DNA of 64,000 nt from Hyperoplus lanceolatus (Eukaryota; Chordata; Actinopteri; Uranoscopiformes; Ammodytidae). The notes below the pieces were generated by a model. The model did no database searches. It saw only the letters and a program-made list of their open reading frames with translations, and was not told where the DNA came from. The translations under genes were made by a program, and so were the position numbers. The stretch's first letter is position 1, and each line of letters begins with the position of its first letter. Positions 13,701 through 26,077 of the stretch are shown here, piece after piece. Where the stretch lies: the NCBI GenBank assembly GCA_026929865.2, contig CM049418.1, forward strand, positions 7,698,501 through 7,762,500, read 5' to 3'.

Positions 13701-16700
13701 ACGTAGTAAAAAAAAAGCAATATCAACCTACAACCCTTTCCAAACTGACCGGGAAGAGCCCCGTCTTTACAGGGGATAAAAGTAGAAAATGTGATTGGAT
13801 ATGATTGTCTCAGCCCATATCCACAGGATAACATTTAAGGCTGTTTCAGGACACAGATACACTTTTAATGGCTATGCTCTGGGGTTAGACTGAAAAAAAG
13901 CGTTATTTCTAAAGGTATAAGACAAAACACTTAAAGGGGCTGGTCTCCAGGGCATATCTCCCTGGTTTAATGTCCATCGCTATACATTATAAAGGGCCCA
14001 TGATTAAATGATGTAAGCTGCACAAGTGTTGAATTAAGATTTAGTTTATGTTTTACATTATATTATGTTTGACCATCCTGAAGAGGGATGTTACACTATA
14101 TTAAGCAATTAAATGTGTGCATGAGTGGGTGTGTGATTGTGTATGTGAGAGTGTGTGTTACAAATCACGTTCCCACCTGTTCTGATAGCCTTAGGGCTGA
14201 TGCTGACCACCAAGCCAATGGACTGGCCGGGCCCCAGACAGCCTGCTGATGGAAACACCGTACAAAGCTCCCCCTCCCTATCCTTTGTTGGCACTTCCAT
14301 TGCACTGCAGTCAAACCACCAGTTTATACTCTTGACACCACTACGCCAAAACACACTCTCCTCACACACTGCTTTCAGCTCGACTGCCTGCAGGGGGAAC
14401 ACACAGCGCAAACACAGAAGACAAGTGTCCGATAATAAGTGGGACAGGTTAAGATCGCAAGATGACAGGAGGAAGTGAACATTTTGACAACAAAAAAATA
14501 AAATAAAAGGAAGATATCCAGTTAGAAAGTCGAGGGAAAGTTTGAAAAAGTGAAGAATAGAGGGGATAATGATGAGTTAGGATGAGGCAAGAAAACAATG
14601 AGCTCCTGACATTCCTTTGTTGGTACCTTAGTGTAAGCATCAGACGGTGGTTCCGAGGGCTCAACGTGAAAATGCAGGCTAGACGGTGACATTTCCAGTG
14701 GGGCGCACAGCACTAAACAGATATGTTTAAAAACAGACTTTTAAATACAAGCATTACATTTAGCTTTAGGAAAATGTGTTCTTTTTATAATTACAATTTA
14801 GACAATATTTCACCATTAAACTTACAGTGAAAAGTATTTAATCAAGATATTACTCAGTAATGCACAAACCTGGACAACCCTAACTCGACATTAATGAACC
14901 CACCTGTGGCCTGTATGCGCGGTGACCGTTGTGTTGCGATGGTGACGACATGCTTCCTGCTGCTGGCTGTCAACGAGGAGGAGGCAGATGAGGACGGTGC
15001 AGTGGGGAGAGCAGACAGAGGAGCAGTACGCCATCTCACGCCATTCACCATCAGTGGCAAGTCAAAATCATATCCTGCAGCCTGTAAGAAGACATTTCTG
15101 TGACTGTCCTTTTCTACTTGAATGCAATGTAAAAGTATCACTACATCAAAGCAGTTAAAAGCTTTAATGTGAGATGGAACACGATCGGTAATTTATGTTT
15201 TACTAAGCTTTACTTACAGTTGCTATACCTGCCAATGCTTTTGAGCAGGTCGGGCATGGTTTTACAAAATCTCACATGCCAGCCAATTACAATTACAAAC
15301 GTGAATCAACATCTCTGTCGACTACTGCTTAATTAACAGCTGCTAGAAATGAAGGTCATACTTGCCGCTTGTACAGTGATATACATTAAAAGTCAGGTAA
15401 ATAAGCATCTTCCACCAGACTCCATGAAAAGGGTATTAACTTTACCATATTAGTTAAGAAACAGTGAAAGTGAAAATAAATCCAGGTGATACTACTACTC
15501 AAGCTGTCTGAAACTTGACAATATGCTAGTTAACCGATGCCTGGCTTTTTAATTAAAACAAAAAAAAAAATGTAATACACAAATTAATATCATTTGTATA
15601 TTTAATAACAAAGAAGATGGAGACTTATAGGTTCAGACCAAAGATTCGCCTGGCAACATCGTTGCAGCGCGTTGGTTGCATGGAGTCGCAGAAGATTCAA
15701 TATGTCAAATCGCCAGGTCCAGCTTTAGAACGTCTCACCCCGTCTAGTCGCAGGTCGTTGCGAGGCAAATCTTTGGTCTGAACTGGGCTTACTCACCTGA
15801 TTATTGAATATAAATGAAGCTAATAAAATAGCTTAACTTAGCTTCATTTATACTAGCAACTGTCAAATAACGTGAAGCACACTAACTTACTTCTAGTAAC
15901 TTACAAGCAATATTATTTATATAATAACTGTGTAGGAATACAAGTAAGCATGTAAAACGAAATATACTACTGATAATGCAGGCACATACTCAACACAGGA
16001 GCAGATGGATGTCGATTGCACCAAGTAAATCTCAATGGCCACCACCATGTGGATGCTGAGCCATGCTGCCAAGGCTGAATGAACACTTTCTGGTCACATG
16101 ACATGAGCACATGAGCCAATGAGAGAATTTTTTGGAACAGCCAATAGGAGGTGCTGTAACTAAAGTGATTAATATTGCGATGTGGCTGTGGTGTTCTAAG
16201 TCTTAACTTCTCCAAAGTAAATATGCTATATGTCAGGGGTTTTGTGTGTAAAATTGTGACCCACAAATGTATTGTTTCTAAAGCGTGAGTCTATTAACAG
16301 TTCTGAGCAATGACTTGCTGTTCAGAAGACAAGACTCAACATACTGTTACTACCGTTTGGTCAAAATCTCACCTGGTTAGCGGAGAAGACAAGAGAACAG
16401 TCCACTGTCTGCTTGCCCTGGACCTTCACGACACTCACACCTGACTCCTTCTCTGCTCGTTAAAATGTATGCAAACAATCACAAAAATAAAAGCACACGC
16501 AAACCAAAAATCAGGAAACAAGAAAATAAGCTATGTATTCAAATAGCACAAACATTTTTTCTACACGTCTTCTTTTCTAGTCAAAGCTCTCACAGACAGT
16601 AATGCAATAATACTACGTACTGTGATGCAGGGCCAAAACCTCTTTTCTCCTGAGCACGTTACCCACCCAGCATCATTTATCAACTATGTGATACGCTGTA

Positions 16701-19700
16701 TTGTGTGTCTGAATACGTACTTGCCGAGGGCTTAGGGAGCTGTAAAGAGAAGTCTGTGTATTCTGACAGGTCGAAGGTGACCCGGGCTGTGGTTGACGAG
16801 TTGTTTGTGAGAGCAAATGGTATTGCTCGCTGAGAACCAGCAAGAACCCCATAAAACTGGAAATGAGACTGACCAAAAGGAGGGAGATATTACCTCAAGC
16901 AGATGAAATAGAAACATTTTCCAGAATGGATGACCACACATGAAATAATATGTTTTTGCTTCTATTGTCACATATATCTACACGTTTCAGTGTCCAGACG
17001 TTAATTATTTTTGGTGTCAAGCAATAGTATATATAGCTACTATCAGATGTCATTGCCTTGTCTACTAAGTACTAGGGCTGTCACTTTTTCCAAAAATGAA
17101 ATTCGAACGAATTTCGAATGTCCCTAATTAATTCGAATATATTCCCCCAGTGTTCTGTCCAAGCCCGGCCCATTCTATTAATCGTATTTCTTATTTAGGC
17201 ACGCGCCTGATTTTAAACCCTTATTTTTTAATAAGGTGGCTGCTATAATTTAAGTTTTAAAACACAAATCTGCGTTGTTTGAATGACAGAAATCTGTTCA
17301 GAAGAGAACTTAATGAGCGGCGCAACACAGCCTCCGTCAGTACAGCACAGGGAGGAGCCGCAAAGCACTGAGAGCAGCAGTAATTACGATCGGCTTGAAG
17401 GCGGTGCTGCCGTAGGAGACACACCGTGCGCGCAGTGTTGTCTCTTATAACATTACTAAAACGGAAGCCCTTCCGGCTCGGGCAGAGAATCTAACTCACA
17501 CAGGGCTGTAGTTCCATGGTCATATAAAGAAAGGCCTGTACCTGTACACTGGGCGCTGCGCTGCTCCGCTCGGCTAAGCTAGCGGCTAAGCTAGCGGGGA
17601 AGCTGCAAATTGACGTCTTTGAAAAGTACGACAGGTCTTCGTAACGTCCCCGGTGTTGAACCCACATACTCCCACACGCTGCTGCTCATATGTCCTGGTG
17701 ATCGTCCAGGCCGACAATGCTCACTATGGCCCATTTTGGTCGCAAAGCAACAGATGAACATCATGATTAACATTAGCTTTGTTTACTGATGGGTCAAGAG
17801 GGGTTACAACAGGTCAAACTGATAGGACAGTTAGAAAGTGCCCTCTGCTGGGTCAAAAGGGAAACTACTTTAAATGCTTATGAGACGGCAGCACATTATT
17901 TTATATACTGTCTATGGGCAGCACACAGTCCGAATGGAGAAATACAATTCGAATTCGAACTTTTCACCCCAACTTCGAACGAATGTCCGAACTTCGAATA
18001 AAAAGTGACAGCCCTACTAAGTACTGTGCTGTTGGATGATGGATGGCTTCTTTATCCGTCAGTATTTCAAATGAAAGTCCTTTTTATTGGTTTGACTGCA
18101 GAGAAGAAAATTAAGATGAAACCCCCACATAGATTAGACATAGTGGGCGTCCTCTTTCCACAATCTTTTAGTTTTACAAATGTTGTTGAAGAGACCACCA
18201 CAGCTGTAAAAACAACTGCTGATTTAATTTTAGCTTTTGTAAACTGCAGTCACATAAGAGCAAACCCTGTGGGTATAGTATTATTTGCTTTTAATAGTAT
18301 AAATATAATAATTAAATTAAATTCCTATCACTTTTGTTAGAAATAATTTGTATATGTCAATTTGAGAACAGAGGTTGGATAAAGTTTGTTTCCAAGTTAA
18401 TTTGTCGGGTTTTGACAGGTGGGTTACTGTGAGTTGCCAGCAAAAAGCCTTTATATCAAAGGAGTTCATTAATGCTTCTATTCTCAGAAACTGAGAAACA
18501 TAATCTCTTCTTCTCCTATCATGTTTATTGCATTCGTTCATCACTCCATAATTGATACAGAAAAAAGTGTTAAGTGTTACGTCAACACACAACACACATA
18601 CAAACAGAAACTTACCACGTTGATGTCTACATTTGGACGCTCCACAGATCCACCCACTCGAAGTTCAATGGACTTCATGCTTTTTAGGGCTATCTGAAAT
18701 ATGCACACATGCTTAATGTGAATCAGTTCCTCCATTTCTCACACACACACATACAACCATAAAGACATAAAGAGCCCTCTCATTTTTTCTTTATCTCTCT
18801 CTCACCTCGACTCTAGTGTCAAACTTGATGACAGAGTCAGGGTTAATGTGGATCTTGAGAGCAGCGTGGCCCCCGCTTGGCACCACGCCCTCAGGTGGAC
18901 TCACCACCATGCCTGGCAGAGGGCAAGCATCTAGCACCTGCCATTGACAAACAAAGAGCAGAGAGAAAATGGTTATATTACAAAACCAAGTATCTGACCA
19001 ACCAAGTATTTGACTGAAGCAGAGTGGGGTTGGTTTGTGTGTGTGGGGAGGGGGAGGGGGAGGGTGGGGGACAACACACACCTGGTAGTAGGCATGATTC
19101 TTTCCAGTGTTGTGCAAGACTGCAGATCTAATAGAAGACATGTTCAGGGGCACTGATCCAAATAGGACCTGTTTGTCTGCCAGCTGGACACTGGTGGAAC
19201 CGACCTGAGAGGAGGAGAATTTTCAATTTCATTACTTTCATTATTCATTCTCATTGTCAATTTCCAACATTTTACAAAATATATTTTGACAGCATAACAC
19301 TGACTCAGTGAAGACAACACTTGCAATGATGATGATGATACAGAACAGAACAAGTTTTATCCATTGAAAAAAGCATGAAAGTCAGAGGCCCCACTAAATA
19401 CAGAACACTTTTTGTCTCTTAATTGTCCTCTGTTGCTACTGACAGTGGATAAATCAATATATGCCACTCTGATGGATTTGGCCTTGTACAATTGTAGAAC
19501 ATTGGTTAACATAAAATAAAATATTATAAAAAAAGAAAGATACAACAATAGTAGGAGCCCCTTCTATCTATTTGATAATGTCATCACATTTAACATAGCA
19601 ATGGTTTAGATCTATTGTGTCAACCTTAATTATAGAGGTCACACTGCATTTATGCCACCTATTTATTTTATATTTTTTTAAAGATATTTGTTGGGCATTT

Positions 19701-22700
19701 TTATGTTTTATTGATAGAGCAGAGAGACAGACGTGAAGTGCATGTCACCGAGGGGAGTGACATGCAGAGAATGACCGCAAGCGGGAACCAAACCCGGGTC
19801 TGCTGCTGGGCCTGGCCCGGGGGGCGGGATGCCCTACCAACTGAGCTAAGGGCGCCCCATGCCACCTATTTATGCATATAAGAAAATACTGTATAGCATG
19901 AAATAATAATGTGGAACCAAAAATACAAGAAATGCACCGAATAGTTGTGTTGGATTTTAAAAAATGCAGATGGAATGAGTTGAATATGTGTCAATGGATG
20001 TTGCTGTGTAAACTTCTCACTGTCGATACTAACCTCCATACATCAAAGCTGACCACAGCATTTCTTCTCTGTGATGGAACAAGCTACAAACTTATTGCAG
20101 TGGATGTTGAAGTCTGAATTTTATACTAAAGTGAAGTAAACTAGATTAGACAGTGCAGTTCTCTATCGTTCACGAACAAACCCAGGTGCCTGCCTGACCA
20201 CTCAACTTTGTTTGTGAGAGGGGATTGGCATGTTTCCATTTTGGTGAAAATACGAAGGTTGGGCATATAATGAGCATATACATCGGTGCTTTTTAACAAT
20301 CTGGCTGCAAGCGGTTGCTGCTCTCTGCAGTGTTGGCTTCTAAACGGCAAGGATGTTAAATGAGAAGGACCGACATCATCGATCCAACCCTCTACCGCTT
20401 TATTTTAGAATGACAGAGCACTTAAATTTGAGTTGTCTCATTTTCTATAAAAGTGAAAACCTTTCTACCTTTCCAAACCACTGACCTCTGTAAAGATGGT
20501 TCCGATTAGCCATAAAAACAAAATTATGGAATAGACTGGATAGAAGAAGAAACACACAAAAAATAAGGGACATCTGTTGTTAACATTGATTACTGTACCA
20601 TGAAGTTGGGTTTTGAAGAAATACGCTCAAAGTTCTCTGTCAGTGGTAAGTTTGATTACGGCATCTACTTTTCGTCTTTAATATATTAGAAACTTTGACT
20701 GCATTAATGTATTCATTTGTTCAACTTTTTAAAAAAATTCAATTTTCCAAGGTCAACTGTCATCTTAATGCTGTTGCTGGCGAGACCAAATATTGAGGTG
20801 AAATATCTTGGCGTGTCTAAATTTAGAAAAAAGGCAGACAAAGATTTTAAAAAATGCTCTCTTTTAGAATAAATTTTTAGCCTCCACAAAGTCAAGTTGA
20901 CCACAGCTATATTTCTCCAAACTTATTACAGGCCAGGTTGAAGTGTACAGGAGAGTGTGACAGATCAAAACTTGAATGATTTAAATGTAATGTCACAAAG
21001 TGACAAAAACCAAAAAGTAGTAAATATGAGTAGATCCTACAATGTAATCTTTCCTATTGTAGAACCAGACCTTAGCGATACAATGCAGGCGCTGTGTGTT
21101 GCCCTCATGGACACAGAGGTCAAAGTCTCCCTCTGAAGGGGAGGTGAAAGAGGGATGCCACACCACCTCACAGTCCAATTCCTTATATGGCTCCACAATA
21201 CCTGGGGAGTAGGGAGAGTAGGTTTGTCTTATCAGCTGCTTTATTTCAAATAGGCAAATCTATTGATTAAAAAGATTTTATGAACAACAAAGCCTCTTGA
21301 AGACAAACACATGATGGAAAGTGACAGTTGATTGAGGATTCAAAAATGCTAACCCAGAAAGCTGCACTTTTAGTACCTGTTGCTGGTCGAATGGAGAACA
21401 ATATGCCACTCTCCGTGACTACAGGTCTCCATGTGAACTCTGCTATGTGGTTACGCTGATTTCGAAGAGTAACTGAACTCCTGTATCCTGACTGGGCAAG
21501 AAGAGTGGGGTTGGGGTGGAGCACAAGCATGGTGGTGGATAACTCCAGCGCAAAGGGGACAACCTGGGCCTGCACCAGAATCTGACCGGGGTGCTGCTGG
21601 TTCACAGAGTAGGATACTATTCTGGAGGAAGGAAGCGTGTTTGTATTGCACTTAAACTGAAATAATTTAATTTTCATGTAATAAAACTGTGTTGAGGTGC
21701 TGACCCCACCAACCTGTAGAAGGAACCCAGCTTGTTGCTTTGAAACGTCAGGGGCAGTGTGTTGTGGGAGCAGGGGGGCAGGACGTGGGAGAGGGGGGAG
21801 GAACCCTGCAGCTCAGGGCAGTCCACCTCCAGCTGCACCCAGACGAACACTGGCAGACGATTGATCAGCTCCAGCTTCTCAATGCACACTGACTGCAGAC
21901 ACACCTCGCCAAAGTCCACTAACAGTGGGCCTGGTGAGGAAAGAGTGTGATTTTCACCAGGCCTTAACTTTGCACTTAGCTATTGTTTTACAATTAGGAA
22001 AATCTCACTGACTATGATATTAAAAATGTTTTGTGCTTTCCTTTCATATATGTGCCGGGTGAAAGAATAACACAAAAAAACAAAAACACATTAGGACTTG
22101 TCATACTTGTTTTGCTTTATCTCACAGTTTGTACTCAAGCTATTATGAGAAACAGTGACTCCTGTAAATTGAATCTCTAACCTATGTCAACTTGATAAAG
22201 CTCCTGAGCTGTCAGAGTCTTGTTGCAGTCTGCCACCTCCTGGCTGGTAAAGGGAACTACATTCATTACTTCAGAAACCTGGAGAGAAGGGAAGAGACAC
22301 AATGCTCAAAAAGAATAACTTTACCCTGAATTATTTGCAATAGTTAACTGATCTGTAATTATCAAAATGTATGTTATTTTCAGACCACTTTTTTTTTTTT
22401 TTTTTTTTAGATTTTTTTTTGCATTTTTATGCTTAGATAGTGTAGAGACAGAGTTGAAATGGGGCAGAGAGGGGAGTGACATGCAGAGAACGACCACGGA
22501 CTGGAATCGAACCCGGGTCCACTGCTGGACGAGGCCCATGGGGGGGACGCCCTACCAACTGAGCTAAGGGCGCCCCCTTTTTCAGACAACCTTTGATCTA
22601 ACCTGACTGTTGACCTGCCCGGTGATGGATGTCATATTTTCGGGGCAGCAGTGCTTAGTTGCATGGGAAGTAGAGCTGTAGCTTGGCTTGTTCTCTGAGA

Positions 22701-25700
22701 TCTTCCAGCTCTCCAGGTCACTGATGCTGAGTCTAGGGGGAACAAGCCCTTGAGAAGGAACAATCCCGATATCCACATCATCCTCCACTTTCTCCTGTCT
22801 TACAACCAAAAAATAAATAAAAATATTACTGTCCTGCTGTTAACTGAAAAATCTTGAGATGGGTCCTTAAGTCAGCACATTGAATACTTTTAAGAAATCC
22901 TACCCCTCCTTAATCTTCTGCAGGCGTGTTTGTCGGAGCTGTTTGATGAATGTTGTGTAAATCTGGCGATGCCCCTGTCTCTGGTCCTCCTCTTCCTCAG
23001 TGAAAGCGTAGCTGGTGTCCACATAACTATAGCGCTGAACACCAGTGAAGATAGTCCTTAGTACGGTAAAGAAAATAATCCATCAGCAACTGTAGAAGAA
23101 TCTTAAAAGTGGGATAATTTTACACAACAAAAAAATTACTATTTGTTGTTTTAGCAATTAGCACATTTAAAAAGTATAATGAGAAACCAGTCAACATTTA
23201 AACATACATGTTCCTTCGGTTAAAACTAGCTAAATTAAATGTAAACATGTCTATTTCACACTTTTAATGAAACTTGCATTTGGTGTTTTTGATTATTTTA
23301 AACACATGCCAGTTGACAAATGGGCCTGTCAGTCTGCACTGAGCAGTGAAATAGTGTTCTTCTTTAACCTGTACTGTCTGTCTGCCAATGAAGACCTGAT
23401 GCTCGTGGCCCTGTCATTAGGAAGAGCCAGGAACTCTTCCCCCTCTGTGTCCTGTCTCTTCTCCCTGCGGTGTACGTGGAGTCGTGTTTTGTCGGCGCTG
23501 AGGACAGCAGCACGCGCCATCAGGCGAAAGCAGGCTAGTTCGCTGGACCAAACATGAGGCCGCGATCTGGTCAGATTGGTAATTGCTGTTGTGATGCCTG
23601 TTAAAACACCCGTTTAAAGCAGGACAGGTACGTGTATCAAAATAAAACAACAACCCATGAAAAGAAATTAAACATCAGCCAATTGTGGCAACTACATTTA
23701 AAACGTGGGGGGCTACAATGTTGAAGGTTTGTATGTTTCATTATATACAACAGCGGTTTAAGGAAATGTCTCACCCATTTTAATGGAAAATTAAAGATTC
23801 ACCTCTAGCAGAAATCAGAAAGTTTTAAAAGACAGGCACATTGTTGGTTTGGGTCTTTTGGTGCGATTTAGCCGTCAATATTCACCTGGATTCAGTTTAG
23901 GCACAGGGTGTGTGGTCTCACTGCTGCAGACAGCAGATAGATGTATCGTAATGGTGTGGAAGCTGCAAAGCTTAAGTCCATTAACATCTGCAGTGTTGCC
24001 ACCTCTCTGTACGAGACCTAAGACATCCACCTTTTGACACACCTGGAAGTTCCCTTGCTGCCGTGCCATGAAAGACAAAACTACATCCTGGAGAACACAA
24101 CAGAGAGAGAAAATGTACCTTTAATTCACCACTCTCTTTGAATTTATAAATAAATTAATAACTGAATTAATCCCCATCCTTACCTGGTTTTGCCCTGGGG
24201 CGATTATGCCAGCATAGGGCCTGATGGTGAAATTCTCTAACTTGCGGAAGTGGTATTTGACAGGAAGTTGAGGGCAAAGGTTCTGCAACACACACAGCAG
24301 GTCCACACGTTGGCCAGACAAACAGGTGCGGAAGTCAAATTTTTGTGAGGGACGAGGCACCAGAGCCACAGGCAGCCCTGAGCCCGTCACTGCCAGCTCC
24401 ACACTGCTGTTACCTGAAGAAACAGAGAAAGGAGTTTTAATCAGAATATGTGTGATATAATTAACATTTAATTAATCAACAAATAATCTGTTGACAAAGC
24501 ATACATTTAACTAAGTCACCCCCCGAGCACTTGTATAGTACTATACAATGAGACGTGTTTGAGTGTTTAGTACCGTTATGGTGAGTGAAGCCATGTCTGC
24601 TTCCCACTGACTCAAACAGCAGGAACAGACAATAGTCTTGCCGGCTGGCTGAATTATCATGCTTCTTCTCTTCTCTTGTACTGAAAGAGACAGGGAAGTT
24701 ACTCTATGGTGGTACATATGCTGACATATACAATATTTGCCACATCCCAGATCTAGTACCACTTCCTCGTTAGTATAGTGGACAGTATCTCCGCCTGTCA
24801 CGCGGAAGACCGGGGTTCGATTCCCCGACGGGGAGTAAACTTTTCATTTTCTTTGAATAAATGTAATCGTGAAATGTGAAAGGGTGTTTTTGTTTTTTTC
24901 AGACACATTCAGGCAGTCCTAGAGAATTCACCTCTTGCAGATAGGGCTGAACCAAACTGCCACAGTAGTTTTTTCATACGGCCCCAGTCGACCCTGCATA
25001 GGCACACACACCAAGACGTGCGAGACTCCGTCGGTGGCTGGGCTGCACCTCTGCATTCTCTCCAACAGGGCGGCATCTGTACTCTTTTGGAGGTCTGTTC
25101 CCTACAAAAACATCACAGTCAAAACCTTGTTCCATTTTCAGGCCAGTGCAACAAACATGCCGATAGTTCATAGCAGCTGTGCAGACTGGCTGCATATAGT
25201 TTTCCTGAGGGCATCGCTCACCATTTCGCTTCCGGCAGCAGTATCCTGGAGCAGGCAGACCCAGTCACATGCGTCAGGTGAGTTGTTTCTCAGAACTACA
25301 TTCTCTATGCAAGACGTACCAAAGTATACAGGTCCAATCCACAGACAGGACAGTGGAGCTCCCTGTAAGATAGCGCTGCTTTATGTTATGTTCAGCAACA
25401 GAAATAACCACAAGCATCTTTACATGAAAACTATTTACCATTTTATGGTTTAAAGAGGTATCACAGTTAAGTACAATAAGAATTCCACTTGGAATATTGA
25501 TTTACCTGTGGGTCAATGACCTCAAGGCGCTGGTCCACCACCTCAGCCCTGATTCTGAGAACTACAGCGGATTGATTCTGGAGTTTCACCCTGAGAAAAA
25601 AGGGAGGATGAGGTACATGCAGAGTGCTCCACAGTTAATCAAAACCAGAAATAGAATTGATATCATATAAATGTAATATATTTCTTAGCATAAAATCACA

Positions 25701-26014
25701 CATTGCACTTATGTTTAGTTATGTAATAGAATATAATGGGGTAATATTGCAAGCTTTTAAAAATAATTTTAAACTCTATAATATGTGACCAAGCATTGAC
25801 TGTCCACACTATCTGTGTCACAGTTATCTTGGACTGGTGTTATAAAGCCTTTCTTACATAGCCTTCTCATCAATCTGCATGGGTCTATTGGTGCGCAATT
25901 CCACTTTCAGCCACTGGGTGGAGCCAGCTGCCACTAGTCCACTGCATGGTGAGAGTGAGACTGAGGGATCTCCATTGTACTGCACATGGAACGAACCTTC
26001 AATGCACACACGCG

Positions 26015-26077
<63 letters not shown>

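Larger units (their letters stand above)
5836..16868 (-). other. cfap47: cfap47 coding exons 21-30
   Basis: Exon coordinates in transcript order: 16721-16868, 16373-16452, 14904-15081, 14627-14712, 14177-14387, 13388-13613, 8296-8413, 7042-7169, 6102-6202, 5836-5958. Intron 26 (8414-13387, 5.0 kb) contains the large fold-back element. The exon 21 donor reads GTACGT and joins exon 22 in phase. Confidence 0.76.
18616..23597 (-). other. cfap47: cfap47 coding exons 11-20
   Basis: Exon coordinates in transcript order: 23369-23597, 22904-23056, 22603-22798, 22182-22278, 21714-21930, 21377-21621, 21071-21201, 19082-19204, 18806-18937, 18616-18693. Exon 15 (VCLQSVCIEKLELINRLPVF) and exon 16 look like typical ASH repeats. 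Exon 12 ends in two G bases that complete a glycine codon with exon 13, which supports the donor chosen at 22904. Confidence 0.78.

Noticed and set aside
19801..19858. Possible tRNA genes at the SINE heads (also near 22520, 35470 and 6570)
   Set aside because: A- and B-boxes are present but the cloverleaf cannot close and each head continues into a shared SINE body, so these are tRNA-derived SINEs.
24935..25453. 172-codon open frame on the plus strand
   Set aside because: It is the antisense shadow of cfap47 exons 6 and 7 and the intron between them.
26005..26076. CRISPR-like array
   Set aside because: Simple dinucleotide repeat in a vertebrate genome without spacers; the same applies to all other microsatellites here.
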